Positions 1 through 9,128 of a DNA stretch of 64,000 bases are shown here, one piece after another (position 1 is the stretch's first letter; each line of letters starts with the position of its first letter). The notes beneath the pieces are model-generated. The model was not told where the DNA came from. It was given only the letters and a program-made list of their open reading frames with translations, and did not search any database. The translations under genes were made by a program, and so were the position numbers. Origin of the DNA: Auraticoccus cholistanensis (GTDB lineage Bacteria; Actinomycetota; Actinomycetes; Propionibacteriales; Propionibacteriaceae); assembly GCF_009742705.1 (NCBI RefSeq), contig NZ_WPCU01000010.1, positions 469,636-533,635 of the forward strand, read 5' to 3'.

Positions 1-983
1 TCGGCCTGACGGTCGTGCTGGTGACGGGGGTGCGGCTGTCGAGCCGGATCAACCAGGTGGTCACCGCCATCAAGCTGCTGGTGGTGCTGGCGGTGGTCGT
101 GGTGGGTGCGTTCCTGGTCAAGGTGTCGAACTGGAGCCCGTTCATCCCGCCGGCCGAGACCCCCGCCCCCACCGAGGGCGGCGCCCTGCACCTGCCGCTG
201 GTGCAGTTCCTCTTCGGCCTGGAGCCCAGCGTCTTCGGCATCGGCGGGGTCTTCGCCGCCGCGGCCATGGTGTTCTTCGCCTTCATCGGCTTCGACGTGG
301 TGGCCACCACCGCCGAGGAGGCCCGCAACCCGCAGCGCGACCTGCCGATCGGCATCCTGGGCTCGCTGGCCATCGTCACCCTGCTCTACATGGCGGTGTC
401 GCTGGTGATCACCGGCATGCAGAGCTTCCGCGACATCGACCCCGACGACGGGGCCCCGTTGGCCAACGCCTTCGTCGCCGCCGGCTGGCCGATCATGGCC
501 GACCTGATCGCGATCGGCGCCTGCATCGGGCTGATCGTGGTGTGCATGATCCTCTTCCTCGGCCAGACCCGGGTGGGCTTCTCGATGGCCCGCGACGGCC
601 TGCTGCCGGGCTGGCTGGCCCGCACCCACCCGCGGTTCGGGACCCCCTACCGCTTCACCCTGGTGGCGGGCCTGGTGATCGCCGTGGTGGCCGCCCTGGT
701 GCCGCTGTCCACGCTGGCCGAGCTGGTCAACATCGGCACGCTGGCCGCCTTCATCCTCGTCTCGATCGGGGTGGTCGTGCTGCGCCGCACCCGGCCGGAC
801 CTGCCGCGCTCGTTCCGGGTGCCGTGGGTGCCGGTGGTGCCGGTGCTGGCCGCGGTCATCTGCTTCTACCTGATGCTCAACCTCAACCTCGACACCTGGA
901 TCCGCTTCGTGGTGTGGCTGCTGATCGGCGTGGTCGTGTACTTCGGCTGGTCCCGCCGTCACAGCCGGCTCAACAAGGCTTGA
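1..983 (+). CDS. APC-family amino acid permease, C-terminal part (5' end outside window)
   Basis: This is the C-terminal ~326 residues of an inner-membrane amino acid transporter; the reading frame is already open at base 3, so the start lies upstream. The conserved stretch FFAFIGFDVVATTAEEARNP near base 280 is typical of the cationic amino acid transporter (CAT) branch of the APC superfamily. Several hydrophobic helices follow, including GACIGLIVVCMILFLGQTR and the terminal FVVWLLIGVVVYFGW, and the protein ends in a basic tail (SRRHSRLNKA). Transport of an amino acid by proton symport or exchange is known for the family; the substrate cannot be read from this fragment. No hairpin terminator is obvious after the stop, and the next gene follows after about 90 bases. 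Confidence 0.9.
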   Translation, partial: GLTVVLVTGVRLSSRINQVVTAIKLLVVLAVVVVGAFLVKVSNWSPFIPPAETPAPTEGGALHLPLVQFLFGLEPSVFGIGGVFAAAAMVFFAFIGFDVVATTAEEARNPQRDLPIGILGSLAIVTLLYMAVSLVITGMQSFRDIDPDDGAPLANAFVAAGWPIMADLIAIGACIGLIVVCMILFLGQTRVGFSMARDGLLPGWLARTHPRFGTPYRFTLVAGLVIAVVAALVPLSTLAELVNIGTLAAFILVSIGVVVLRRTRPDLPRSFRVPWVPVVPVLAAVICFYLMLNLNLDTWIRFVVWLLIGVVVYFGWSRRHSRLNKA

Positions 984-1076
984 TGGGCGCAAGAACTCGC
1001 GTATGAGGCGGACGGCTCGCCGTGTCACCCCCGGGACCACGGGCCAGACCCTGATGGCAACCGAGGAGGGTTCGTG

Positions 1077-1970
1077 ATGGCGATGCCGAAGTGGCACGAG
1101 TTCATGGCACCGATCTTGAAGGTGATGTCTGATGGGCAGGTGCGAGATCGCAGCCAGATCACCGAGCTGGCGGCCGACCTCGCGGGAGTGACGCCAGAAG
1201 AACGACGAGTCACCCTGACCACAGGGCAGCCGATGCACGCCAACCGTGTCGGCTGGGCCATATCCCACCTGACGAAGGCCGGTGCGCTTGCTCGCCCCGA
1301 GCGCGGCACCTACGTGATCAGCGATGTGGGACGGCAGCTGTTGGCAACCCATCCCGGCGTCTCCCGCGCAGATGTTGCGATGGTGACCGGCTACCGGCGG
1401 GTGCGCACACTCACGACCGGTACCGACAGCGACGTCGGCGAGACAGTGGTGGAAGCACTCGACCCCCGGGAACTCATCGACCAGGGAATCAAGCAGATCA
1501 ACGCCGAGGTGGCGTCAGAATTGCTGGCTCGTCTGCACGCGAAGAGCCCGGCCTTCTTCGAGGACGCAGTAGTTCGGCTCCTCGTTGCCATGGGGTACGG
1601 AGGTGCGGATGGACAGGCGACCGTCACACAGCAGTCCAACGACGGGGGCATCGACGGGATCATCGACCAGGACACACTCGGTCTCAACCGCGTGTACGTG
1701 CAGGCCAAACGATATGCCGTCGACAGCTCTGTGGGTCGCCCGGAACTGCAGGCCTTCGTCGGTGCTCTGAGTGGGAAGGCCGACGGTGGAGTATTCATCA
1801 CCACGGGCAGGTTCAGTGCAGGGGCTCGCGAGTACGCGTCCAGTGTTCCGACTCGGATCGTTCTGATCGACGGGCAGCGACTGGCCGCCCTGATGATCCG
1901 CTACGCAGTGGGTGTGCAGGCCAAGCAGACCGTGCACATCGTGGAGATCGACGAGGACTTCTTCGAGTAG
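1077..1970 (+). CDS. mrr: Mrr-type restriction endonuclease (type IV-like)
   Basis: Predicted modification-dependent or DNA-damage-type endonuclease of 297 residues. The first ~100 residues fit the Mrr N-terminal winged-helix domain (MPKWHEFMAPILKVMSDGQV, then AISHLTKAGALARPERGTYV). The C-terminal part carries the PD-(D/E)XK restriction fold: FFEDAVVRLLVAMGYGG, then NDGGIDGIIDQD and VYVQAKRY, where the Asp and the QAK triad are the expected catalytic residues. I chose ATG 1077 because GAGGAGG at 1063-1069 lies 7 bases upstream; GTG 1074 is the alternative. No methyltransferase or second restriction subunit is adjacent, as expected for a stand-alone Mrr. Codon use is visibly less GC-rich than in neighbouring genes, which suggests horizontal acquisition (inference). 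Confidence 0.88.
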   Translation: MAMPKWHEFMAPILKVMSDGQVRDRSQITELAADLAGVTPEERRVTLTTGQPMHANRVGWAISHLTKAGALARPERGTYVISDVGRQLLATHPGVSRADVAMVTGYRRVRTLTTGTDSDVGETVVEALDPRELIDQGIKQINAEVASELLARLHAKSPAFFEDAVVRLLVAMGYGGADGQATVTQQSNDGGIDGIIDQDTLGLNRVYVQAKRYAVDSSVGRPELQAFVGALSGKADGGVFITTGRFSAGAREYASSVPTRIVLIDGQRLAALMIRYAVGVQAKQTVHIVEIDEDFFE

Positions 1971-2024
1971 TGATTGCCAGGGCCGCCATCCGTTGGCGGG
2001 AATGCGGTGAACCCTGGTCCTGGA

Positions 2025-2453
2025 TCAGCCGCCGGACAGCCGGTCCAGCGCGGCGAGCGGCGCCTGGGGGTCGCGGGCCGTGCCGGGGTCCGTCCGGTCG
2101 CGCCAGACCGGGCGGCCGGCGGCGTCCAGCAGCACGCTGACCCGGTGCGCGCAGCCCTGCTCGGCGTCGAAGGCGTCGTGGGCGCGCGCCAGCTCGCCGT
2201 GCGGCCAGTGGTCGGAGACGAGCTCGAGCCGCAGCCCGAGCTGGTCGGCCCAGGCGCGCTGGGTGTAGGTGGAGTCGCAGGAGACCGCCAGCACCCGGCA
2301 GCCCCGGGCGGCGAAGGCGTCCGCGCGCTCGGACAGGGCGCTCAGCTCGTGGCCGCAGACGGGTGTGCCGGCCCAGGGGAAGAAGACCAGCAGGGTCCAG
2401 TCCGCGGTCAGCGGGTCGAGCTCGACCGGCTCGCCGTGCTGGTTGGTCAGCAC
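2025..2453 (-). CDS. ahpE: Peroxiredoxin, AhpE-like (AhpC/TSA family)
   Basis: Thioredoxin-fold peroxidase of about 142 residues that should reduce hydroperoxides in the cytoplasm. The peroxidatic cysteine is in FFPWAGTPVCGHELSAL (the TxxC motif), and VLAVSCDSTYTQRAWADQ and VSDHWPHGELARAHDAF match conserved blocks of the 1-Cys AhpE group. The start is uncertain: GTG 2453 is the only reasonable start codon, yet it begins slightly inside the usual fold (family proteins have a further ~10 residues before LTNQHGEPVEL), and the upstream in-frame codons hold no ATG, GTG or TTG. It lies 61 bases behind the DUF3052 gene on the same strand. The set ahpE, DUF3052, aceE is conserved in mycobacteria and Streptomyces (known linkage), so co-transcription is likely. 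Confidence 0.85.
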   Translation of the reverse strand: MLTNQHGEPVELDPLTADWTLLVFFPWAGTPVCGHELSALSERADAFAARGCRVLAVSCDSTYTQRAWADQLGLRLELVSDHWPHGELARAHDAFDAEQGCAHRVSVLLDAAGRPVWRDRTDPGTARDPQAPLAALDRLSGG

Positions 2454-2514
2454 ACCTGCGTGGGGAACGCGCTCCGACGAACCAGAGTCGGCGACCCGTC
2501 CCGCGACCCGTGGC

Positions 2515-2946
2515 TCAACGACGGGTGCCCTTGGGGCGCACCAGCTTGCTGGCGGCCCAGTCCTCCGACAGCGTCGCGGTGCTGGTCAGGCTGAGCCCCG
2601 CCGTCAGCGCCCCCTCGGCGATGTCGGCCGGGTCGACGTAGCCCTCGCGGCCGACCTTCGGGGTCATCAGCCAGATGAAACCGTTGGAGCCGAGGTCGGT
2701 GAGCGCCTCGACCAGACCGTCGACGACGTCACCGTCGCTGTCGCGCCACCACAGCAGCACGACGTCCACGGCCTCGACGGCCTCCTCCACGAGCTCGCCG
2801 TCGACCGCGTCCTCGAGCGCGATCCGCAGGTCGTCGTCCACGTCGTCGTCCCAGCCGAGCTCCTGGACGACCATCCCCCTCGTGACGTGCAGCCTCTCCG
2901 CCACCGGGAGGGTCTTCCTCCCGGAGGGTCCTGCGTTGGTGCTCAC
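2515..2946 (-). CDS. DUF3052 family protein
   Basis: Small conserved actinobacterial protein of 143 residues with unknown biochemical function. The hallmark sequences are [17 protein letters not shown], an acidic helix, [15 protein letters not shown], then [20 protein letters not shown] and [20 protein letters not shown] near the C-terminus. I start at GTG 2946 (VSTNAGPSG) because a purine-rich GGGGGAGG run sits just upstream on this strand and because family members begin this way; the internal ATG at MVVQ would drop conserved residues. The gene is divergent from aceE and upstream of the peroxiredoxin, the same arrangement as in Mycobacterium and Streptomyces. The conserved position suggests a link with pyruvate/acetyl-CoA metabolism or redox stress, but no function is established. 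Confidence 0.87.
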   Translation of the reverse strand: MSTNAGPSGRKTLPVAERLHVTRGMVVQELGWDDDVDDDLRIALEDAVDGELVEEAVEAVDVVLLWWRDSDGDVVDGLVEALTDLGSNGFIWLMTPKVGREGYVDPADIAEGALTAGLSLTSTATLSEDWAASKLVRPKGTRR

Positions 2947-3178
2947 CCGGCCTCCCCCTGCGTCTCCTGCCTGTGCCCACAGCGTGCCAGAGGTGGACCG
3001 TGGTTGGGAACACCCCCTCCCCCGCGCGGGCGCGCCGCGCGCACAGGGGCACCCTCGGGTGACGGACAGGATTACGGAACGTTGGCGGGAAGTGACAGAC
3101 TGGCGGGTGGACGCGTGCCATGACCTGGGACGCCTCGTCCTCCCTAGGGGACACGATCGACACAGCGATAGGAGCCTC

Positions 3179-5935
3179 ATGGCACGCCCTGGCGAGCGCC
3201 CCGGCATCACCGCCGAAGGAATTCCCAGCCAGCTCCCGGACATCGACCCGGAAGAGACCCAGGAGTGGCTCGACTCCCTGGACGGCATGCTGGACGAGAA
3301 GGGCAAGCAGCGCGCCCGGTACATCATGCTGAAGCTCCTCGAGCACGCCCGCGAGCGCCAGGTGGGCCTGCCGGCCCTGCGCAGCAGCGACTACATCAAC
3401 ACGATCCCGCCCGAGGACGAGCCGTGGTTCCCCGGTGACGAGCACATCGAGCGCCGGATCCGGGCCTTCATCCGCTGGAACGCCGCGGTGATGGTCTCCA
3501 AGGCCAACCGCAAGGGCCTCGAGGTCGGCGGCCACATCGCCTCCTACCAGAGCGCGGCCAGCCTGTACGAGGTCGGCTTCAACCACTTCTTCCGCGGCAA
3601 GGACCACCCCGGCGGCGGCGACCACGTCCTGATCCAGGGCCACGCCTCCCCCGGCATCTACTCCCGCGCCTTCCTCGAGGGCCGGCTCACCAGCGACCAC
3701 CTCGACTCCTTCCGCCAGGAGGTCTCGCGCGGCCGCGGCAACGGGTTGTCGTCCTACCCGCACCCGCGCTCGATGCCGGAGTTCTGGGAGTTCCCGACGG
3801 TCTCGATGGGCATCGGCCCGATGAACGCGATCTACCAGGCGCGCTTCAACCGCTACATGCACCACCGCGGCATCAAGGACACCTCCGACCAGCACGTGTG
3901 GGCCTTCCTCGGCGACGGCGAGATGGGCGAGCCGGAGTCCCTGGGTGCGATCGGCGTGGCCGCGCGCGAGGGGCTGGACAACCTCACCTTCGTCATCAAC
4001 TGCAACCTGCAGCAGCTCGACGGCCCGGTCCGCGGCAACGGCAAGATCGTGCAGGAGCTGGAGGCCCAGTTCCGCGGCGCCGGCTGGCACGTCATCAAGG
4101 TGCTGTGGGGCCGTGACTGGGACCCGCTGCTGGCCGCCGACTCCGACGGCGTGCTCGTCAACAAGATGAACACCACGCCGGACGGGCAGTTCCAGACCTA
4201 CTCGGTCGAGGACGGCGCCTACGCCCGTCAGCACTTCTTCGACGACCCGCGGCTGCAGAAGATGGTGCAGCACATGTCCGACGACGAGATCAAGAAGCTC
4301 TCGCGTGGCGGGCACGACTACCGCAAGGTCTACGCCGCCTTCAAGGCCGCCAGCGAGCACGTCGGGCAGCCCACGGTGATCCTGGCCCAGACGGTCAAGG
4401 GCTGGACGATCGACGCCCTCGAGGCCAAGAACGCCACCCACCAGATGAAGAAGCTGACCACCAAGGACCTCAAGACGTTCCGCGACCGGCTCTACCTGCC
4501 GATCCCGGACTCCGCCCTGGAGGACGCCTACAACCCGCCGTACTTCCACCCGGGCGCGGACTCCGACGAGATCCAGTACATGCTCGAGCGGCGCCGCAAG
4601 CTCGGCGGCTTCCTGCCCGAGCGCCGGGTGCGGCCGCGCACCGTGCAGCTGCCCGGCGACAAGGTGTACGCGCCGCTGATGGAGCCGGTCAACGCCAAGG
4701 TGGCCACCACCCAGGCCTTCGTCCGGCTGCTCCGCGACCTGATGCGCGACCCCGAGATCGGCCGTCGCATCGTGCCCATCGCCCCCGACGAGTTCCGCAC
4801 CTTCGGCATGGACTCGATGTTCCCGACGGCGAAGATCTACAACCCGCACGGGCAGAACTACGAGTCGGTGGACCGCAAGCTGCTGCTGTCGTGGAAGGAG
4901 TCCTCGGAGGGCCAGCTGCTGCACGAGGGCATCTCCGAGGCCGGTGCGCTGTGCTCGACGACCGCCGCGGGCTCGGCCTACGCCACCCACGGCGAGCCGA
5001 TGGTGCCGGTGTTCATCTTCTACTCGATGTTCGGCTTCCAGCGGGTGGGCGACTTCATCTGGGCGATGGCCGACCAGCTCGGCCGCGGCTTCCTGATCGG
5101 CGCCACCGCCGGCCGCACCACGCTGACCGGCGAGGGGCTGCAGCACGCCGACGGGCACTCCCCGCTGCTGGCCAGCACCAACCCGGCCGTCGTGCACTAC
5201 GACCCGGCGTTCGCCTTCGAGATCGCCCACATCGTCCGTGACGGCCTGCGCCGCATGTACGACTACGAGTCGAGCGAGCACCCCGGTGGCGAGGACGTCA
5301 TCTACTACCTCACGGTGTACAACGAGCCGGTCCCCCAGCCGGGCCCGGAGGAGGACGTCGACGTGGAGGGCATCCTCCGCGGCATGCACCTCTACCGGGG
5401 CTCCGAGGCGAGCGGCGACCGGGCCCGTGCCCAGCTGCTGGCCTCCGGTGTGGCGGTGCCGGCGGCGCTGGACGCCCAGCGGATCCTCGCCGAGGAGTAC
5501 GCCGTGGACGCCGACGTGTGGTCGGTGACGTCGTGGAACGAGCTGCGCCGTGAGGCGCTGGCGGTCGAGTCCTGGAACTTCGACCACCCGGGCGAGGAGC
5601 CGCGGACCCCGTGGGTGACGGCCAAGCTGGCCGGTGCCGAGGGCCCGCTGGTGGCGGTCAGCGACTACATGCGGGCCGTGCCGGACCAGATCCAGCAGTT
5701 CGTGGACGCCCCCTGGCACTCGCTGGGCACCGACGGGTTCGGCTTCGCCGACACCCGCGCGGCCGCCCGCCGGTTCTTCCAGGTCGACGCCCAGTCCATC
5801 GTGGTGGCCACGCTGGCCGCGCTGGAGAAGCAGGGCGCCTACCGTGCGGGTGCGGCGGCGGAGGCCTACGAGCGGTTCGCCCTCGGCGACCCCACCGCCA
5901 CCTACGGCGTCACCCAGGAGGGTGCGGGCGCCTGA
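3179..5935 (+). CDS. aceE: Pyruvate dehydrogenase E1 component, homodimeric type
   Basis: Thiamine-diphosphate-dependent E1 of the pyruvate dehydrogenase complex, 918 residues, which decarboxylates pyruvate and passes the acetyl group to the lipoyl E2. The N-terminal part shows [20 protein letters not shown] and [24 protein letters not shown] blocks, and the ThDP motif is [20 protein letters not shown] followed by [15 protein letters not shown] near residue 270. The second half has the transketolase pyrimidine-binding region ([20 protein letters not shown]) and [21 protein letters not shown]. Start ATG 3179 has AGGAG at 3170-3174 and gives the normal family length. The 232-base gap to DUF3052 should hold divergent promoters. 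The stop overlaps the start of the next gene. Homodimeric AceE together with a nearby FAS operon is usual for actinobacteria. Confidence 0.97.
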   Translation: MARPGERPGITAEGIPSQLPDIDPEETQEWLDSLDGMLDEKGKQRARYIMLKLLEHARERQVGLPALRSSDYINTIPPEDEPWFPGDEHIERRIRAFIRWNAAVMVSKANRKGLEVGGHIASYQSAASLYEVGFNHFFRGKDHPGGGDHVLIQGHASPGIYSRAFLEGRLTSDHLDSFRQEVSRGRGNGLSSYPHPRSMPEFWEFPTVSMGIGPMNAIYQARFNRYMHHRGIKDTSDQHVWAFLGDGEMGEPESLGAIGVAAREGLDNLTFVINCNLQQLDGPVRGNGKIVQELEAQFRGAGWHVIKVLWGRDWDPLLAADSDGVLVNKMNTTPDGQFQTYSVEDGAYARQHFFDDPRLQKMVQHMSDDEIKKLSRGGHDYRKVYAAFKAASEHVGQPTVILAQTVKGWTIDALEAKNATHQMKKLTTKDLKTFRDRLYLPIPDSALEDAYNPPYFHPGADSDEIQYMLERRRKLGGFLPERRVRPRTVQLPGDKVYAPLMEPVNAKVATTQAFVRLLRDLMRDPEIGRRIVPIAPDEFRTFGMDSMFPTAKIYNPHGQNYESVDRKLLLSWKESSEGQLLHEGISEAGALCSTTAAGSAYATHGEPMVPVFIFYSMFGFQRVGDFIWAMADQLGRGFLIGATAGRTTLTGEGLQHADGHSPLLASTNPAVVHYDPAFAFEIAHIVRDGLRRMYDYESSEHPGGEDVIYYLTVYNEPVPQPGPEEDVDVEGILRGMHLYRGSEASGDRARAQLLASGVAVPAALDAQRILAEEYAVDADVWSVTSWNELRREALAVESWNFDHPGEEPRTPWVTAKLAGAEGPLVAVSDYMRAVPDQIQQFVDAPWHSLGTDGFGFADTRAAARRFFQVDAQSIVVATLAALEKQGAYRAGAAAEAYERFALGDPTATYGVTQEGAGA

Positions 5936-6906
5936 GCGGCGACCTCCCCGCGGTCGGTGAACGGGTCTCGCTGCGGTACCGGATCACCGGTCCGGGGCCG
6001 GGTCTGACCGACGCGGTCGGCGACGTGCTCGCCGTGGACGGGTCCGGGCTGCTGGTCCGGACCCGTCGCGGCGAGGTGCGCGTCGAGCGGTCGGCGGTGG
6101 TGGCCTGGCGCCGCGTGCCGCCACCTCCGGGCGTCCCCGCCCTGCACCGCCGTGCCGACGCCGAGGAGCTGTCCCGGCTGGCCGCCCGCGGCTGGCCGGC
6201 GGTCGAGGAGGAGGCGCTCGGCGACTGGCGGCTGCGCTGGGCCGACGGCTGGACCCGGCGGGCCAACTCGGTGCTGGCCACCGGCGGGCCGGGCCGCTCG
6301 CTGGCCGGCGCCCTGCACCAGGTCCGCCGCTGGTACCGCGACCGCGGCCGACCCGCCCTGCTGCAGCTCTCCGACGGCGCCCTGGCCCCGGTGCTGGAGC
6401 CGGAGCTGGTGGCCCAGGGGTTCACGCCGGCGGAGGAGACGTGCTTCCTCACCGCGACCGCGGCCGACGTGGCGCGCGACGCCCCCGGCCTCACCCGGTG
6501 GTCGGACCACCTGGAGCCGGAGTGGCTGGCTGCCTTCGCGCGCCAGCGTCCGGTCGACACCCCCGCGGCCGCCACGGTGCTGGCCGGCAGCGGCGCCCGC
6601 TTCGCCCGGATCGAGCAGGACGGGCGCATCGTGGCGGTGGGACGGCTGACGACCGAGCCGCCCTGGGCGGGGCTGACCGGGTTGTGGGTGGAGCCGGCCT
6701 CCCGCGGCCGCGGTCTCGGTACGGCCCTCACCGCCGACCTGGCGGTCCGCGCGGTCGAGCTCGGCTGCGCCGCCCTGCACCTGCAGGTGCTGCCCGACAA
6801 CACCCCCGCACTGGCCCTCTACCGCCGGCTCGGCTTCGAGGAGCACCACCGCTACCGCTACTGGTCCCTGGACGAGACGGCGCCGACGGGTGGCCCTCGC
6901 GGCTGA
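5932..6906 (+). CDS. GNAT family N-acetyltransferase, probable CTG start
   Basis: Predicted 324-residue protein with a C-terminal GNAT acetyltransferase domain. The acetyl-CoA-binding motif A is [20 protein letters not shown] near residue 252, followed by [20 protein letters not shown]. The first ~75 residues ([10 protein letters not shown], then [20 protein letters not shown]) look like a small SH3-like beta module that precedes GNAT domains in actinobacterial homologues. No ATG, GTG or TTG lies in frame before base 6023, which would remove that conserved module. CTG 5932 overlaps the aceE stop as CTGA and has AGGAGG at 5916-5921, so I choose it. Substrate is unknown; the coupling to aceE suggests co-expression with acetyl-CoA production, which is inference only. 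Confidence 0.8.
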   Translation: MSGDLPAVGERVSLRYRITGPGPGLTDAVGDVLAVDGSGLLVRTRRGEVRVERSAVVAWRRVPPPPGVPALHRRADAEELSRLAARGWPAVEEEALGDWRLRWADGWTRRANSVLATGGPGRSLAGALHQVRRWYRDRGRPALLQLSDGALAPVLEPELVAQGFTPAEETCFLTATAADVARDAPGLTRWSDHLEPEWLAAFARQRPVDTPAAATVLAGSGARFARIEQDGRIVAVGRLTTEPPWAGLTGLWVEPASRGRGLGTALTADLAVRAVELGCAALHLQVLPDNTPALALYRRLGFEEHHRYRYWSLDETAPTGGPRG

Positions 6907-6944
6907 GAGGCTTCGGCCCGAGCCCTCCTCGACGAAAGGTCCCG

Positions 6945-9128
6945 ATGCGACGCGCCCTGGTGCTGCTGGCCGGAGTACTCGCGTGCTGGTGGTCCGCCCT
7001 CCCCGCGGGCGCCTACCCCCCGCCGGACACGGTGGCCGAGCTGGTGGAGCGGCTCCGGCAGGACCCGGTGCAGGTGAACACCATGATGGGCGCGGGTCGC
7101 ACCGCCGAGGTGGACGCCCTGATCACCGAGGCCGCCGCCCGCGCCCCGCTGCCGGTCTACGTCGTGCTGGACCTGGCCCCCGACGAGCTCGAGGGCCGCG
7201 AGCAGCCGGCCGAGGACCTGGTCCCGCTGCTCTCGGCCGAGCTCGGTGAGGGGCTGTACCTGGTGGAGCTGGGCTCCACCGCCGAGTCGATCATCGGCTC
7301 GCAGGAGCTGGCGGTGGTCGGCCAGGACGAGACCGAGGTCCTCAGCAACGCCTACCAGGGCAGGTCGCTGGCCCGTGAGCTGGCCGATCCCGGGTACCCC
7401 ACGACGGCGATGCAGACCTACCTTGCGGTGCTCTCGGTGGCCGACGGCGGGGTGGACGAGGTGGACACCGACGCCGTGCGCAGCTCGGGCTGGCTGGTCG
7501 AGACCGACCTCGGCGAGCACCTCGAGGCCGTCGACGAACGGCTCATCTTCACCGGCGTGGTCGCCCTGGGCACGCTCAGCGCGGCCGCCGGCTCACGGCT
7601 GCGCACCTCGCGGGCGCGGCGCCGGGCCGGGGTGAGCCAGCCGCTGCCGCGCCGGCTGCTGGCCACGGCCGCGGCCCTGGCGCTGACCACGGGGACGGCG
7701 ACCGCCACCTGGGTGCTGATGAGCCAGCGCATCCCTCCGCCGCCCGTCGCCGGCGACCAGTCGCTGGCGGCGGCCGAGGCCTTCGAGGCGGGGGCGCGGG
7801 TGTGGGTGAGCCCCGACCTGCAGGGGTGGATGACGCCGGAGCGCCAGGCCCGCCTGGAGGCGCTCGCCGAGGACGCGGTGGTGCCGACCCGGGTGGCGGT
7901 CTGGTACCCCACGCAGGACGGGGACGGCCTGCTGGAGGTGGCGTGGACGACCGGCCAGCCGGGGCTGTGGGTCTCGGCCAGCCCCGACGAGGTGGACGCC
8001 TTCGACTTCCGGCTGTCCGGGGACACCTACCACTGGGCCGACTCGCTGGACGCCGAGGCGGGCTCGGACCGCATCACCTTCATGGTGTCCGAGCTCATCC
8101 GCGACAGCGACGAGGAGGGGCCGCGGGAGGTCCGCCCGTTCCCCCGCAGCGACTACTACGGCGGTTCGCTCGGTGCGGTGCTGGCGGTGGTGCCGGTGAC
8201 CGGGCTGCTCGTCGTCCCGGTCGGGCTGGTGCTGGGGCTGGTGCTGGCCTCGCCGACCGTGCGCCGGCTGAAGCGCAAGGGGCCGCAGGTCGAGCCGTCC
8301 CAGTGGCTGCCGGAGCCGGCGCCGGTGTCCCGCCGCCCGACCGGCCGGCCGGGCGACCGGCCCGAGGCCCGCAGGCGGCCCGTTCCGGAGCGCCCGGTCC
8401 CCGGGCGTCCGGCCGACCGCGGGCGGCCCGTCCCCGAGCGCCCGGTCCGCGAGCAGCAGACCGACCGGGAGCAGCCGGTCGCCGCTGAGCCACTGGCTCC
8501 TCCGGCGGCCGCCGCGGCGGCGGGTGCGGCGGCGGGTGCAGCGGCGGCGGCAGCAGCGGCAGCAGCGACGGCGGCGGCGGGCGCACCCGCCGCGGGGGCA
8601 GGGGGGCTGCGCCCGCGGCCGCTGGCCGAGGTGAGCTCCTGGGAGGTGTCCGGCTGGCGACGCTCGGCGGAGTTCGAGGTGGGGAACCTGGAACGCACCC
8701 TGCGCTTCCTCAACCCGACGGCCGCCGCCACCGAGGCCGCCACGGCCGCCCGGCGCCACGCCGAGGCGGCGCAGACCCTGGTCGGCTCCGACAACCCCGC
8801 CGACCACCTGGGCGCCCTGGTGCTGGCTCGACGGGGTGCCGCCGCGGCCGCCGCCGCGACCGCGGGACGGGCGTGGGAGGCCGCGCCCGGGTGCTGGTCC
8901 TCGCCGCTGCACCCGGCCGCGACCGAGGAGCGGACGATCGCCGGACGCGCGGTGCCCTGCTGCCGGGCCTGCGCCGCCTCGGTGGACGCCGGCCAGGAGC
9001 CCGAGGTGCTGGCGCTGCCCGGCCCGGACGGCCCGGTGCGCTACCACGACTCGGGCGCCGAGCCGTGGGCGTCGACGGCCTACGGCGCGCTGGAGCCCGA
9101 CCTGCCCGGACGGCTGGCCCGCAGCTAG
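6945..9128 (+). CDS. Uncharacterised secreted/membrane protein with Ala-rich linker and C-terminal Cys motif
   Basis: I do not recognise a characterised family for this 727-residue protein. It begins with a clear signal peptide (MRRALVLLAGVLACWWSALP, ending near AGA). An extracytoplasmic segment follows (VAELVERLRQDPVQVNTMMG), vaguely like TPM-type domains. Two membrane segments appear near residues 238-260 and 408-434, then a Pro/Arg-rich stretch and a long alanine tract (about residues 520-550). The cytoplasmic C-terminus holds a conserved-looking helical region (WRRSAEFEVGNLERTLRFL) and cysteines in GCWSSPLHP and VPCCRACAAS, which could bind metal. GAAAGG at 6934-6939 supports ATG 6945. 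The stop codon overlaps the stop of the convergent neighbour within a CTAG tetranucleotide. Confidence 0.72.
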   Translation: MRRALVLLAGVLACWWSALPAGAYPPPDTVAELVERLRQDPVQVNTMMGAGRTAEVDALITEAAARAPLPVYVVLDLAPDELEGREQPAEDLVPLLSAELGEGLYLVELGSTAESIIGSQELAVVGQDETEVLSNAYQGRSLARELADPGYPTTAMQTYLAVLSVADGGVDEVDTDAVRSSGWLVETDLGEHLEAVDERLIFTGVVALGTLSAAAGSRLRTSRARRRAGVSQPLPRRLLATAAALALTTGTATATWVLMSQRIPPPPVAGDQSLAAAEAFEAGARVWVSPDLQGWMTPERQARLEALAEDAVVPTRVAVWYPTQDGDGLLEVAWTTGQPGLWVSASPDEVDAFDFRLSGDTYHWADSLDAEAGSDRITFMVSELIRDSDEEGPREVRPFPRSDYYGGSLGAVLAVVPVTGLLVVPVGLVLGLVLASPTVRRLKRKGPQVEPSQWLPEPAPVSRRPTGRPGDRPEARRRPVPERPVPGRPADRGRPVPERPVREQQTDREQPVAAEPLAPPAAAAAAGAAAGAAAAAAAAAATAAAGAPAAGAGGLRPRPLAEVSSWEVSGWRRSAEFEVGNLERTLRFLNPTAAATEAATAARRHAEAAQTLVGSDNPADHLGALVLARRGAAAAAAATAGRAWEAAPGCWSSPLHPAATEERTIAGRAVPCCRACAASVDAGQEPEVLALPGPDGPVRYHDSGAEPWASTAYGALEPDLPGRLARS

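Noticed and set aside
2675..3178. Upstream in-frame extension of AceE to base 2675
   Set aside because: The extra residues are Ser/Thr/Pro-rich, overlap the divergent DUF3052 gene and have no ribosome site; ATG 3179 has AGGAG and gives the family length.
2729..5719. A 996-codon minus-strand frame across aceE
   Set aside because: Overlaps a clear aceE with full motifs; composition is that of a shadow frame in high-GC DNA.
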